From Magnetovibrio sp. (GTDB lineage Bacteria > Pseudomonadota > Alphaproteobacteria > Rhodospirillales > Magnetovibrionaceae): a stretch of DNA of 49,505 nucleotides. Below, piece after piece: positions 34,952 to 43,416 of the stretch; position 1 is the first letter of the stretch, and each line of letters begins with the position of its first letter. Both the position numbers and the translations under genes were made by a program. Where the stretch lies: the NCBI RefSeq assembly GCF_036568125.1, contig NZ_DATCTF010000002.1, forward strand, positions 1-49,505, in the 5' to 3' direction. The notes under the pieces were generated by a model. It did no database searches. It worked only from the letters and a program-made list of their open reading frames with translations, and was not told the origin of the DNA.

Positions 34952-37882
34952 ATGGTGCCGTCTGCCCTTGATGCTGTGACACCTGACGCCTTGAACGGCG
35001 CGGAAAAGAAAATTTTGCCGACAGCGTGCGAACTGCGCAACGAACTGGCAGATAAGTTGATTCAGTTTCAGCGCGAAGCCCGCGAAAATCACCTGCAATC
35101 GCCAACCCGGCGCATGGCGCTGCACGTGTCGTGCTTGGCCCAGCAAGGCGACGTATCGGTCGGCGATCTGTCGGATCTGGTCCGGCTGCTGACCATCAAC
35201 GCGTTTAAATATCGCTCGCAGCGTTTGCGGTCCTATGTGGGCGAAATGGATGTGGCGAAAAACGAAGGCAACTTGCGCACCCTGTTTGCGGGCTTGGCGC
35301 GAAACGGCGACCAAACCGTGGCCTTTGAAATTTTCAAACAGCGCGTCGAACGCGAAGTGTTCGGCATCGTGATCACCGCGCACCCGACTTTTACCGTGTC
35401 GGAAGAATTGACCACCGTGCAAGCCACCTTGGCGGTGCAGCGCAATCAAGACGGCACGCCGCTGAGCAAAAGCGACCTCGACGCCTTGGTCAAAACCATC
35501 GCCGAACGCCCGCACGGCACGCCTGCGCAAATCGGCCTGGACGACGAACAGCAGTTCGCCTTGATGGCGATCGGCAACATTCACAAAGCGTTGCGCCGGG
35601 TCTACGCCGTGGTGTTCGCGGTCGCCCGCGATCTGTATCCCGACCAATGGCAGACCCTCACGCCGCGGTTGCTGACGGTGGCCAGTTGGGTGGGCTATGA
35701 CCTCGACGGGCGCGCCGACATCCGCTGGTCGGATACCTTGTCCATGCGCATGGGTGTGGAACGCTTGGCGCTGCAGGACTACTTGAGCAACCTCGATGCC
35801 ATCGGCGGGGCTGACGTGGCCGAAGCACAAGCGTTGTTGCGCACGGCCCTGGACGAACTCGACGGTGATATCGAGCGCCTCAATCTCGACCCCGACGATG
35901 CCGACGAAGTCGGCGCGTTCAGCCGCCACCTGTCCGGTGGGCTGGAAAACCGTTTGGTCAGCGTCGCCAAGATCACCGACATCTTGACCCACGCCATCGA
36001 CGGCGGGGCCGAGAAAATCGCCGAACTGGCCGTGTTGCGCGCCGAGATGGCGAATTTCGGCTTGGCCTTCGCGCATACCCACATGCGTATCAACGCCACC
36101 CAGTTGACCAATGCCATTCGTCACGACATCGACATGACCTCTTCGCCGGAAGATCCGGCCAACCGGCGGCGTTATCTGGTGGAAATCGCCCATTTGTTGG
36201 AACGCGTCAAGCCGGTGACGGTCAACTTCGGCACCATCATGAACGAACGCGCCACCGCCAAGCGGGTGTTCATGCTGGTGGCCAAGTTCTTGAAGTACGT
36301 GGATGCCAACGAACCGGTGCGCTTTCTCATCGCCGAATGCAACACGCCGTTCACGGTGCTGACCGCGCTCTATTTCGCCAAGCTGTTCGGCGTCGCCGAC
36401 AAGATCGATATCTCGCCGTTGTTCGAAACCGGCATGGCGCTGGATCAAGGCCACGAGATCATCACCGAGTTGCTGAAAAACCCGACCTACGTCAAATACG
36501 TCGAAGGCCGTGGGCGCATTTGCATGCAGACCGGATTTTCCGACGCCGGGCGCTACATCGGGCAGGTTCCGGCTTCGTTGGCGATCGAACGCATCCGCAT
36601 CAAACTTGCCAAGCGCATCAAGCAAAGCGGGGTCAAGGATGTCGATCTGTTGATCTTCGACACCCACGGCGAGTCCATCGGCCGTGGTGCGCATCCGTTG
36701 AGCTTCGCCGATCGCCTCGACTATACTTATCCGCCCCACGCGCGCGCGCGTTTCAAGGCGGCGGGCATTCACGTCAAACAGGAAGTCAGCTTCCAGGGCG
36801 GTGACGGCTACGTCTATTTCTCCCACCCCGATCTGGCGTTCGCCACGGTGTGCCGTTTGGTCGAACACGCGCTGACCGACACCCCTTCGAGCGGCTCGCT
36901 GGACGTGTTCTACGAAGACACCGATTATTCGCTGGATTACTTCATGACCGTGAAGGGCTTCAACGAACGGCTGATGGAAAACCCCAACTACGCCGCGACC
37001 TTGAACCTATTCGGCACCAACTTGCTGTACCCCACCGGCTCGCGAAAGGTGAAGCGCCAGCACGAAGGCGGCGCCCAGGTGGACCTGGAACACCCCAGCC
37101 AGGTGCGCGCCATTCCGCACAACGCGATCTTGCAGCAGCTGGGCTATTTCTCCAACACCATCAGCGGTCACGGCAAGGCGATGTCCAAGGACCTGGACCG
37201 CTTCACCGAAGTGTTCCAGCTCTCGGATCGCTGCCGCCGGTTCACCGCCATGGTTGCCTATGCGCGGCACCTGTCGAACCTGGATGCGTTGCACGGGTAT
37301 GTGTCGCTGTACGATCCGGCCATCTGGTTGCGTCGTGCGGCGATCGAGCCGAACGCCCAGCGCGCCGAGCAGATGCAGACCCTGGCGGGCATGCTGCGCC
37401 ATTCCAGCCGCCACGAAAAGGTCAACCGCATCTATCGGATCTTTTTGAACGATACGCTTTATCTCGACAAAGGCCTGCAAGCCGTCGGCGCGGATCAGAT
37501 GCTACCGGAAATGGTCGACGAGTGTTATCCCGACCTGTTGCTGTTGCACGCGGTACGCATCGCGTTGATCCACGAAATGTTCCTGATCGTCGCGCGGTTG
37601 CCGAAATATTCCGACCGTCACGACACCTCGTCGAGCGACCTGATCAACGAGATGCTCAACCTCGACGTCGAGCACGCGCTGAGCGTTTTGCGCCGTGCCT
37701 TCCCGGTTTCCGGCGCGCCCACGGACGCCAAATCGTTCGGTGAGGAATCGACCTATCGCACCGACGCCGAGCACGGCTATGAGAAGGAACACCGTGACTT
37801 GTTCGACCCGCTCGAACAGCTCTACGATCTCACCCGGCGGATCTCCATCGCCGTCGCGCATATGAGCGGCGCGATCGGATAA
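34952..37882 (+). CDS. Divergent phosphoenolpyruvate carboxylase-like protein
   Basis: The 976-residue protein resembles bacterial PEP carboxylase in length and in several blocks: FGIVITAHPTFTVSEEL (the TAHPT His), SWVGYDLDGRADI and SIGRGAHP. PEP carboxylase makes oxaloacetate from PEP and bicarbonate. Key motifs differ from the norm. The usual GYSDSxKDxG reads GFSDAGRYIG. The Gly-rich loop, normally FHGRGGSIGRGG, reads FDTHGESIGRGA. The Arg-bearing TEQGE block is not recognisable. I prefer the ATG at 34952, with GAGAG upstream, over a TTG at 34940. It stands alone between the methyltransferase and the CBS gene. It could be an authentic divergent clade or a protein of changed activity. Confidence 0.7.
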   Translation: MVPSALDAVTPDALNGAEKKILPTACELRNELADKLIQFQREARENHLQSPTRRMALHVSCLAQQGDVSVGDLSDLVRLLTINAFKYRSQRLRSYVGEMDVAKNEGNLRTLFAGLARNGDQTVAFEIFKQRVEREVFGIVITAHPTFTVSEELTTVQATLAVQRNQDGTPLSKSDLDALVKTIAERPHGTPAQIGLDDEQQFALMAIGNIHKALRRVYAVVFAVARDLYPDQWQTLTPRLLTVASWVGYDLDGRADIRWSDTLSMRMGVERLALQDYLSNLDAIGGADVAEAQALLRTALDELDGDIERLNLDPDDADEVGAFSRHLSGGLENRLVSVAKITDILTHAIDGGAEKIAELAVLRAEMANFGLAFAHTHMRINATQLTNAIRHDIDMTSSPEDPANRRRYLVEIAHLLERVKPVTVNFGTIMNERATAKRVFMLVAKFLKYVDANEPVRFLIAECNTPFTVLTALYFAKLFGVADKIDISPLFETGMALDQGHEIITELLKNPTYVKYVEGRGRICMQTGFSDAGRYIGQVPASLAIERIRIKLAKRIKQSGVKDVDLLIFDTHGESIGRGAHPLSFADRLDYTYPPHARARFKAAGIHVKQEVSFQGGDGYVYFSHPDLAFATVCRLVEHALTDTPSSGSLDVFYEDTDYSLDYFMTVKGFNERLMENPNYAATLNLFGTNLLYPTGSRKVKRQHEGGAQVDLEHPSQVRAIPHNAILQQLGYFSNTISGHGKAMSKDLDRFTEVFQLSDRCRRFTAMVAYARHLSNLDALHGYVSLYDPAIWLRRAAIEPNAQRAEQMQTLAGMLRHSSRHEKVNRIYRIFLNDTLYLDKGLQAVGADQMLPEMVDECYPDLLLLHAVRIALIHEMFLIVARLPKYSDRHDTSSSDLINEMLNLDVEHALSVLRRAFPVSGAPTDAKSFGEESTYRTDAEHGYEKEHRDLFDPLEQLYDLTRRISIAVAHMSGAIG

Positions 37883-37915
37883 CGCTCTATCTTTTCAGCT
37901 TTTTTGCCCATATCA

Positions 37916-37965
37916 GGGGCAGTGCGGACGGCGCGAACAGGCGCGGACGCCCCGCCCTTTTTTTT
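37916..37965 (+). terminator. Probable terminator after the PEPC-like gene
   Basis: GGGGC (37916-37920) can pair with GCCCC (37949-37953), with an inner GCGC/GCGC pair, and eight T follow shortly after (37958-37965). The stem is long and imperfect, so the call is moderate. It lies 33 bases after the stop of the PEPC-like gene. Confidence 0.5.
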
Positions 37966-38083
37966 GATTGTTATGCCATTGTGCAGTGCGGTATATGAAA
38001 GTTTCAATATATATGGAAAAAGTGAAATAAAGCCCTATTATGGTGCCCCAGGGAAAAGCAATAACAAGGAAGAGGTACCACCC

Positions 38084-38518
38084 ATGAAAGTTGAGATGAT
38101 CCTTCAGCGCAAAGGCAACGAAGTGATTTCACTGCGCCCCGAAGACACCGTGCAGACGGCTTCGGCGATTTTGGCGGTGAACAAAATCGGCGCCTTGCCG
38201 GTGAAGAATGCAAACGATGAAGTGATCGGCATTTTGTCCGAGCGCGACATCGTTCGCGGCCTGTACAAAAGCGGCGTATCGTGCCTCGATCTGTTGGTCA
38301 AAGATCTGATGACCACCGACGTCGCCACCTGCACCGTGAACGACAAAGTCAAAGACGTACAGAACATCATGCACACCCGTCGCTTCCGTCACCTGCCGGT
38401 GGTCAAGGACGGCAAGCTGCACGGCGTGGTCAGCCAAGGCGACGTGATGCACATGTGCATCGAACAAGCCCAAACCGAAGCCAACGTGATGCGCGAATTG
38501 GCGATCGCACGCGGCTGA
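38084..38518 (+). CDS. Two-CBS-domain protein
   Basis: The 144-residue protein consists of a pair of CBS domains, a small-molecule (often adenosine-nucleotide) binding module. The first covers about 10-65 (NKIGALPVKNANDEVIGIL, then SERDIVRGL). The second covers about 75-130 (RFRHLPVVKDGKLHGVVS). No enzyme domain is attached, so it probably regulates a partner or senses energy state. The ATG at 38084 has AAGGAAGAGG upstream; the open frame before it (from 37904) runs over a terminator-like structure and is not coding. A clean terminator follows. Confidence 0.9.
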   Translation: MKVEMILQRKGNEVISLRPEDTVQTASAILAVNKIGALPVKNANDEVIGILSERDIVRGLYKSGVSCLDLLVKDLMTTDVATCTVNDKVKDVQNIMHTRRFRHLPVVKDGKLHGVVSQGDVMHMCIEQAQTEANVMRELAIARG

Positions 38519-38540
38519 TAAACGACGACGACAAGACGCT

Positions 38541-38577
38541 CGGCGCAGAACTCATGAGTTCTGCGCCGTTTTATTTT
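38541..38577 (+). terminator. Rho-independent terminator after the CBS gene
   Basis: CGGCGCAGAACTC (38541-38553) pairs with the inverse copy ending at 38568 in a near-perfect 28-base palindrome, followed by TTTTATTTT. It lies 22 bases after the CBS-gene stop. Confidence 0.93.
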
Positions 38578-38643
38578 GGGTGATTGTCGGTTGGTACATT
38601 CAGCGGGTTCTCAGTGCTCCGGATCGCACTTGTTTCCGCCCCT

Positions 38644-39303
38644 TCAAACCATCCCCAATAAAACCTCCATCGCTGCGTCCGCGCCGTCGGCGATTTGGCT
38701 GATGGTGCTGTCGAGCATGTAACACGGTGCCGTCACCAGCTTGTAGTTGGGATCGATCACCACGCCCTTGTGTTCGGTGGGGGTGTGGTGTGCACCCATG
38801 GCTTCGATGGCTTTGGCGGTGCCGGGGTCCTGGCCGATGGTGACGTCGGCGCCTTTGAGGACTTTGGCGACCACGGCGGGCGTGATGCACAGCGCGGCGA
38901 TGGGCTTGCCGGCCGCGACCATGTCTTTCAGGGCGCGTTCGACATCTGGGTCGACGGTGCAGTCCGCGCCGTCGAAGGCGAAGGTGGAGAGGTTCTTGGC
39001 CGCGCCGAACCCGCCGGGAAAGGCGAGGGCGTCGAAGTCTTGAGCGTTGAATTGCGATAACGGCTTGATTGCGCCCCGCGCGATGCGCGCGCTTTCGACC
39101 AGCACGTTGCGGCTTTCACCGTCCGCGATTTGGTGGGTGAGGTGGTTGACCACGTGGGCTTGGTCGATGTCGGGGGCGAAGCACTGGTAGCGCGCGCCGC
39201 GTCGATCCAACGCCAACAGCGTGAACACGCTTTCGTGGATTTCCGCGCCGTCGAAGACGCCGCAACCGGAGAGCACGACAGCGACGTTTGCAGAGTTGCT
39301 CAT
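38644..39303 (-). CDS. elbB: ElbB-type glyoxalase (DJ-1/PfpI fold)
   Basis: The 219-residue protein matches ElbB, the 'isoprenoid biosynthesis' glyoxalase-like protein of the DJ-1/PfpI superfamily. Family blocks are VVLSGCGVFDGAEIHESVF at the start, FPGGFGAAKNLSTFAF in the middle, and the nucleophile Cys in AALCITPAVVAKVL. It can convert glyoxal to glycolate in E. coli; the physiological role is uncertain. The gene is convergent with the CBS gene, whose terminator lies between them, and gapR lies 37 bases downstream of... its start region on the same strand. Confidence 0.95.
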   Translation of the reverse strand: MSNSANVAVVLSGCGVFDGAEIHESVFTLLALDRRGARYQCFAPDIDQAHVVNHLTHQIADGESRNVLVESARIARGAIKPLSQFNAQDFDALAFPGGFGAAKNLSTFAFDGADCTVDPDVERALKDMVAAGKPIAALCITPAVVAKVLKGADVTIGQDPGTAKAIEAMGAHHTPTEHKGVVIDPNYKLVTAPCYMLDSTISQIADGADAAMEVLLGMV

Positions 39304-39340
39304 AATGACCTCCCATTGTCGTTATGGGAGTATAGCAAAT

Positions 39341-39583
39341 TTACATGCCGAGCGCGCGCTTGTAGACGTCGAGCAGGTCTTCGAGTTCCTGGCGTTCCGA
39401 GACGTCCATTTTGCGCAGACGCACGATCTGGCGCAGGATTTTGACGTCGAACCCGGTGCCCTTGGCTTCGGAGTAAACCTCGCGGATGTCCGCGGCCAGG
39501 GCTGCTTTTTCTTCTTCCAGGCGTTCGATCCGTTCCACGAAAGAGCGCAGGCGGTCGCCCGCGATGCCACCAACGTCGGTCAT
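39341..39583 (-). CDS. gapR: GapR-like nucleoid-associated protein (DUF2312)
   Basis: The 80-residue protein is the DUF2312 family member known in Caulobacter as GapR, which binds overtwisted, AT-rich DNA ahead of replication and transcription. The helical N-terminus ([20 protein letters not shown]) and the block [20 protein letters not shown] are diagnostic. The end ([13 protein letters not shown]) is also typical. It is encoded upstream of elbB on the same strand and may be co-transcribed with it. GapR is largely an alphaproteobacterial protein and supports the taxonomic reading. Confidence 0.95.
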   Translation of the reverse strand: MTDVGGIAGDRLRSFVERIERLEEEKAALAADIREVYSEAKGTGFDVKILRQIVRLRKMDVSERQELEDLLDVYKRALGM

Positions 39584-39692
39584 GGTGAAGTCCTTCTAAA
39601 AATCAGGTTGCGTTGGCTGGACATTAACCGTGTGGATGAACGCCGTCCATGTGGAAAAACGGGGGATAACTTTGCTGCGCGGGGGCGGGGGA

Positions 39693-40829
39693 CTATAGGT
39701 CCTCGACCGTAGTGGCGATCAGCCAATCGACCACAGCTTGCAGCGCTTCGTCGTTGGAGGCGCCGATGCCTTTGGCGGCCTCGAACACCGCGCATTGTTC
39801 GTGGGCGCTGGTCTTGGTTTCCAATATGGTCGGCACGTGGGCGAGTTCGTTGGTGCAGCCGAGCGCGTCGGCGTCTTCGGCCAGCATGTCCAGGAGTTCG
39901 GCGATCAGTTCGTGAAACGGCACCATGTCGCACCGGCCGAAATCGATCATGCCCTCGTCGATGCCATAGCGTTGCGCCCGCCAACGGTTTTCGTTGATCA
40001 ACATGTTGGCGTAGTTGCGCCAGCGCTGATTGCTGCGGCGCAGACGGTAGAGCATGCGCATGATGCACTGAAACAGCGCGGCGATGGCGGCGGCGTCGTT
40101 CAGTCGGGTGCACACGTCGGTGATGCGCATTTCCAAGGTCGGGAACTTGGCCGATGGCCGCAAGTCCCACCACAGCATCGAGGCGTCGGGGATCACGCCG
40201 ACCTTGACCAAAATGTCGACGTGACGCTGGTATTCGGTGAAGGTGTCGAAATGGCCGGGCAGCCCGGTGCGCGGCAGTTCGTCGAACACGCTGAGGCGAT
40301 ACGATTTCAACCCGGTGTTGTCGCCGCGCCAAAACGGCGACGAGGTCGACAGCGCCAACAGATGCGGCAGGAAATAGCTGGCCTGGTTCAACAGATCGAT
40401 GCGCAGGTCGTCATCGTCGATGCCGATATGCACGTGCATGCCGCAGATCAGCAACCGCCGGGCGACACCCTGCATGGCGTCGGCGAGTTCGTTGTAGCGT
40501 TGCTTGTCGGTATGAACCTGGTGGGTCCATTCGGAAAACGGATGGGTCGACGCGGCGATGGGGGCGAGGCCGAATTCGCCCGCGACGTCGGCGACGGTTT
40601 TGCGCAGATGCGCCAGCTGGGCGTGGGCCTCGCCAACGTTGGCGCACACGGTGGTGCCGATTTCGATTTGCGCCTTGAGAAATTCGGGGCGGACCAAGTC
40701 CTTGATGCGATGTTCGATCGCTTCCAGCACCCCCGGCGGCGGCTCGCTAGCCAGGGCGCGGGTATCGCGGTCGACGAGCAGATATTCTTCTTCGACGCCG
40801 ATGGTGAAGCTGGGTGTGCTGACCGTCAT
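39693..40829 (-). CDS. YbdK-type carboxylate-amine ligase (GCS2 family)
   Basis: The 378-residue protein belongs to the glutamate-cysteine ligase type 2 family. Conserved blocks are FTIGVEEEYLLVDRDT at the N-terminus, GMHVHIGIDD in the middle and FPTLEMRITDVCTRL later, with the acidic and His residues of the ATP-grasp-like active site. YbdK of E. coli has weak glutamate-cysteine ligase activity; the natural substrate is not known. The next gene upstream on this strand encodes an N-formylglutamate amidohydrolase-like protein 56 bases away, suggesting that both act on glutamate-type compounds. Confidence 0.92.
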   Translation of the reverse strand: MTVSTPSFTIGVEEEYLLVDRDTRALASEPPPGVLEAIEHRIKDLVRPEFLKAQIEIGTTVCANVGEAHAQLAHLRKTVADVAGEFGLAPIAASTHPFSEWTHQVHTDKQRYNELADAMQGVARRLLICGMHVHIGIDDDDLRIDLLNQASYFLPHLLALSTSSPFWRGDNTGLKSYRLSVFDELPRTGLPGHFDTFTEYQRHVDILVKVGVIPDASMLWWDLRPSAKFPTLEMRITDVCTRLNDAAAIAALFQCIMRMLYRLRRSNQRWRNYANMLINENRWRAQRYGIDEGMIDFGRCDMVPFHELIAELLDMLAEDADALGCTNELAHVPTILETKTSAHEQCAVFEAAKGIGASNDEALQAVVDWLIATTVEDL

Positions 40830-40885
40830 GTTGATCCTCCCACTCAGCTATTTGACGCCGTGCACGCTTTCAAGTCAAACGGAAC

Positions 40886-41707
40886 TCAGAAGGATTTGAC
40901 CTCATGCAGTCCCGGTAGGGCGAGAATCGGCCGCAGAGCGTCGGCCAAGATGTCGGCCCAGTGACTGGCTTCCTCCGCCGTGGCGCAATGGTCTTGACGG
41001 ATTTCCACCGCGCAATTGGCCAAACCGCCCGCCGCGCCGTGGGTGTCGATGGTGTAGGCGAGGCTGCGGCCCGAATACGGCTCGTTGTCGCCGACGTGCA
41101 ATCCATCCCATTGGCGGAGGTGTTCGATCAGCGGCACCGCCAAGCGCGGGTCGCGGTTCCACAGCACGCCGATGTCCCAGACCCTGTCTTGGCCGTTCAT
41201 GGTCGGGGTGAAGCTGTGAATGGAAAACAGTGCCGGCGGCTTGTCGTCGCGACGCCACACGGCTGCGATCTCGCGGTTGATGGCTTCGTGGTAGGGGGTG
41301 TGCAGGGTTTCGATCCGGCACGCGACCTGATCCTCGCTGAGGGATTGGTTGGCGGGCACGGTGACGCCGTCGCTGATTTCGGGGATGCTGCCGGGGTCGC
41401 CCGGCTGGCGGTTGAGGTCGATGACCAGGCGCGAATAGGTGCCCATCACCGCGCGCGCATCCAGCCGGTCGGCGAGACGGCGCGTGATCATGTCCGCGCC
41501 GATGTCGTAGGCGATGTGCTTGTCGAATTGCTGCGCGCTCAGCCCCAAGTCGTTCAACGCCTGGGGGACGCGGCGGCTGGCGTGATCACTGACGATGACA
41601 AAAGGGGCGTGGCCGCCGGGATTGTAAATCTCGAACGGTCCCGGTTCGTCGTCCCTCAGCAGGGGCGCCGAACATTCTTGTGGGAAAGTGGTGGCTGTGG
41701 TGCTCAT
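40886..41707 (-). CDS. N-formylglutamate amidohydrolase family protein
   Basis: The 273-residue protein matches the N-formylglutamate amidohydrolase (FGase) family. The motif VIVSDHASRRVP near residue 38, SRLVIDLNR and LFSIHSFTP are characteristic, with His and Glu residues likely to bind zinc. The enzyme family releases formate from N-formylglutamate in histidine breakdown, but no hut genes are nearby, so the substrate may differ. The ATG at 41707 is only 28 bases from the divergent transporter start. The YbdK-like ligase follows. Confidence 0.9.
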   Translation of the reverse strand: MSTTATTFPQECSAPLLRDDEPGPFEIYNPGGHAPFVIVSDHASRRVPQALNDLGLSAQQFDKHIAYDIGADMITRRLADRLDARAVMGTYSRLVIDLNRQPGDPGSIPEISDGVTVPANQSLSEDQVACRIETLHTPYHEAINREIAAVWRRDDKPPALFSIHSFTPTMNGQDRVWDIGVLWNRDPRLAVPLIEHLRQWDGLHVGDNEPYSGRSLAYTIDTHGAAGGLANCAVEIRQDHCATAEEASHWADILADALRPILALPGLHEVKSF

Positions 41708-41735
41708 ATCGCAAGTATAGAGGGTTCGCGCCCGC

Positions 41736-42671
41736 GTGGGGACAGGGGATCGGCGATTGGCGGCAGAAAAAATATTAAAAGACAAAGCTCGTGTCGAGCG
41801 GCTTGCGTTCGTGATGCTGATCTTGGGCGCGACCGCCATCGCCTTTGCACCGATCTTCGTGCGGGTGTCCGAGGTCGGACCCGTGGCGACGGCCTTTTAC
41901 CGGATGACGTTGGCGGTGCCGGCATTGGGATTGTGGCTGTACTGGGGCAAGTCCGGGCGCGATGAACCAGCGCTGTCACGCCGCGAGTATCTGCGCTTGG
42001 CCTTGGCGGGGTTCTTTTTCGCCGGCGACATGTCGCTGTGGCATTTTTCCATCCACTACACCACCGTCGCCAATGCGACGCTTCTGGCCAACCTGGCACC
42101 GATTTTCGTCACCTTGTTCGGCTATGTGCTGTTTCAGACCCGCTTTACCGGCCTGTTTCTGGGCGGCATGGCGCTGGCGATCTTGGGGGCGGTGACGTTG
42201 ATGGGCGACAGTTTACAGCTGTCGCGCCAAAGCTTCATCGGCGATCTGCTGGGCGTGGCGACGGCGGTGTTTTACGCCAGCTATATTATGGCGGTGGGGC
42301 GCTTGCGCTCGCGTTTGGCGACCCGCGTGATCATGTTTTGGAGCACGCTGTTTTGCGCCGCGTTCTTGCTGCCGCTGACGTGGATGTCGGGCGAGGCCTG
42401 GACCCCTGAAACGCTCAACGGCTGGTGGGTATTGATTGGTTTGGCCTTGACCGCCCAAGTGTTCGGCCAGGGGCTGATTGCCTATGCCTTGGCGCATCTT
42501 CCGGTGGCGTTTTCGTCAGTGAGTTTGTTGTTTCAGCCGGTGATCGCCGCCTTGGCGGCGTGGCTGTTGTTTGGCGAGGCGTTGGGGCCTTTGCAAGGCG
42601 TTGGCGCGTTGGTGGTGTTGATGGGTGTCGCCTTGGCGCGGGTGGGATCGATTAAAAAGCCTGACGCTTAA
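41736..42671 (+). CDS. DMT-family (EamA) transporter
   Basis: The protein of up to 311 residues has ten membrane helices in two EamA repeats (about 25-155 and 165-300). Recognisable segments are PIFVRVSEVGPVATAFYRM, TTVANATLLANLAPIFVTLF and SVSLLFQPVIAALAAWL. Such proteins export amino acids, nucleosides or other metabolites, but the substrate cannot be told. The start is uncertain. The frame opens with a GTG at 41736; a TTG at 41757 has AGGGGAT upstream and is a good alternative. It converges on a lipoprotein gene, with the stop codons overlapping. Confidence 0.88.
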   Translation: MGTGDRRLAAEKILKDKARVERLAFVMLILGATAIAFAPIFVRVSEVGPVATAFYRMTLAVPALGLWLYWGKSGRDEPALSRREYLRLALAGFFFAGDMSLWHFSIHYTTVANATLLANLAPIFVTLFGYVLFQTRFTGLFLGGMALAILGAVTLMGDSLQLSRQSFIGDLLGVATAVFYASYIMAVGRLRSRLATRVIMFWSTLFCAAFLLPLTWMSGEAWTPETLNGWWVLIGLALTAQVFGQGLIAYALAHLPVAFSSVSLLFQPVIAALAAWLLFGEALGPLQGVGALVVLMGVALARVGSIKKPDA

Positions 42672-43129
42672 AGCAAAGGGCCTTCAGCCACGGCCATGTC
42701 GACCAGATCCAACTGATCGTCGTCCAGCACTTCATCGCCATCCTGTCCACCATTTTTCGCCAACTCGAGACTTGCGCGCTGGAACGCCTCGTCCTCGGCG
42801 GCGGGGATGATGGACTTGGCGATGATTTCAGCATTGGGATTGTTTAAACGGCGATCGATGGCGTCGAGTTCGGCCATCATCGAGTTGGTCGAACAAATGG
42901 CTTCACCGTTTAAGGCGCGCGTCATGGCGCAATCTCTGTTGGCCACGGCCGACAGTGCATGATCGGTCATGGATTTGCCGGTGGCGGCATAGCTCAGTCC
43001 GTCCAAAGCAAAGGATGCGGCTTGGAGAGCCGGTGGCATGGCGACGATGCAACCCGACAGGATGTTTACAGCAATGATGACAGATATAACCCGCATAGAT
43101 GATTTAATATATTGATTTGGAATGCCCAT
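42668..43129 (-). CDS. Predicted small lipoprotein of unknown function
   Basis: The 153-residue protein has a signal ending in the lipobox NILSGC (Cys at residue 27). Its mature part is helical, with Ala-rich and acidic stretches (GQDGDEVLDDDQLDLVDMA at the end). An internal pair of Cys (NRDCAMTRALNGEAICS) could form a disulfide. The ATG at 43129 has GGGGG nine bases upstream; a second ATG at 43096 has no ribosome site. I recognise no family. It overlaps the DMT gene stop by four bases and borders an AT-rich stretch. Confidence 0.65.
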   Translation of the reverse strand: MGIPNQYIKSSMRVISVIIAVNILSGCIVAMPPALQAASFALDGLSYAATGKSMTDHALSAVANRDCAMTRALNGEAICSTNSMMAELDAIDRRLNNPNAEIIAKSIIPAAEDEAFQRASLELAKNGGQDGDEVLDDDQLDLVDMAVAEGPLL

Positions 43130-43354
43130 TTTAATGTACCCCCGTACATATACTTTAATTCCGCCGCAATATATTTAAGTCATGTGCGCCGTATATTATT
43201 TATCTCACCTATTCATGATTAATGGTGTGATGAAAAACACAGTTAACAAAAAATATATACTTACATTTTTGATAAAATTTTATCCTCGACAGGTGAGGCA
43301 TGGAGTTGCTTGTGGAGACAACGTTTGCAATGTCTCTTTCATCCCGCTCGGAAC
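43130..43354. other. AT-rich gene-free stretch
   Basis: About 225 bases much richer in A and T than the surroundings. They should hold the promoter of the lipoprotein gene on the minus strand. A 74-residue frame crosses it (43182-43406, plus), but it runs through the terminator at 43355-43389 and looks random. I see no RNA gene. Confidence 0.6.
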
Positions 43355-43389
43355 AAAAAAACGCACGCCTTATATAAGGCGTGCGTTTT
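43355..43389 (-). terminator. Strong palindromic terminator after the HhH-sulfur-globule fusion gene
   Basis: A perfect 32-base palindrome (43358-43389) is built on CGCACGCCTTAT and its inverse. On the minus strand the stem is followed by seven T. It lies 27 bases past the fusion gene stop. The symmetric A/T flanks would allow function from either side. Confidence 0.92.
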
Positions 43390-43416
43390 CGAAGGTGTGT
43401 TGCTAACGCTCAGAGC

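Noticed and set aside
34892-36868. 658-residue minus-strand frame opposite the PEPC-like gene
   Set aside because: It is antisense to a gene with family blocks and has no ribosome site or motifs of its own.
41736-41756. Treating the GTG at 41736 as the certain start of the DMT transporter
   Set aside because: It leaves too little room for promoters, and a TTG with a better ribosome site lies 21 bases further on; listed as uncertain.
43182-43406. 74-residue plus-strand frame in the AT-rich stretch
   Set aside because: It runs through the palindromic terminator and lacks a ribosome site and any motif.
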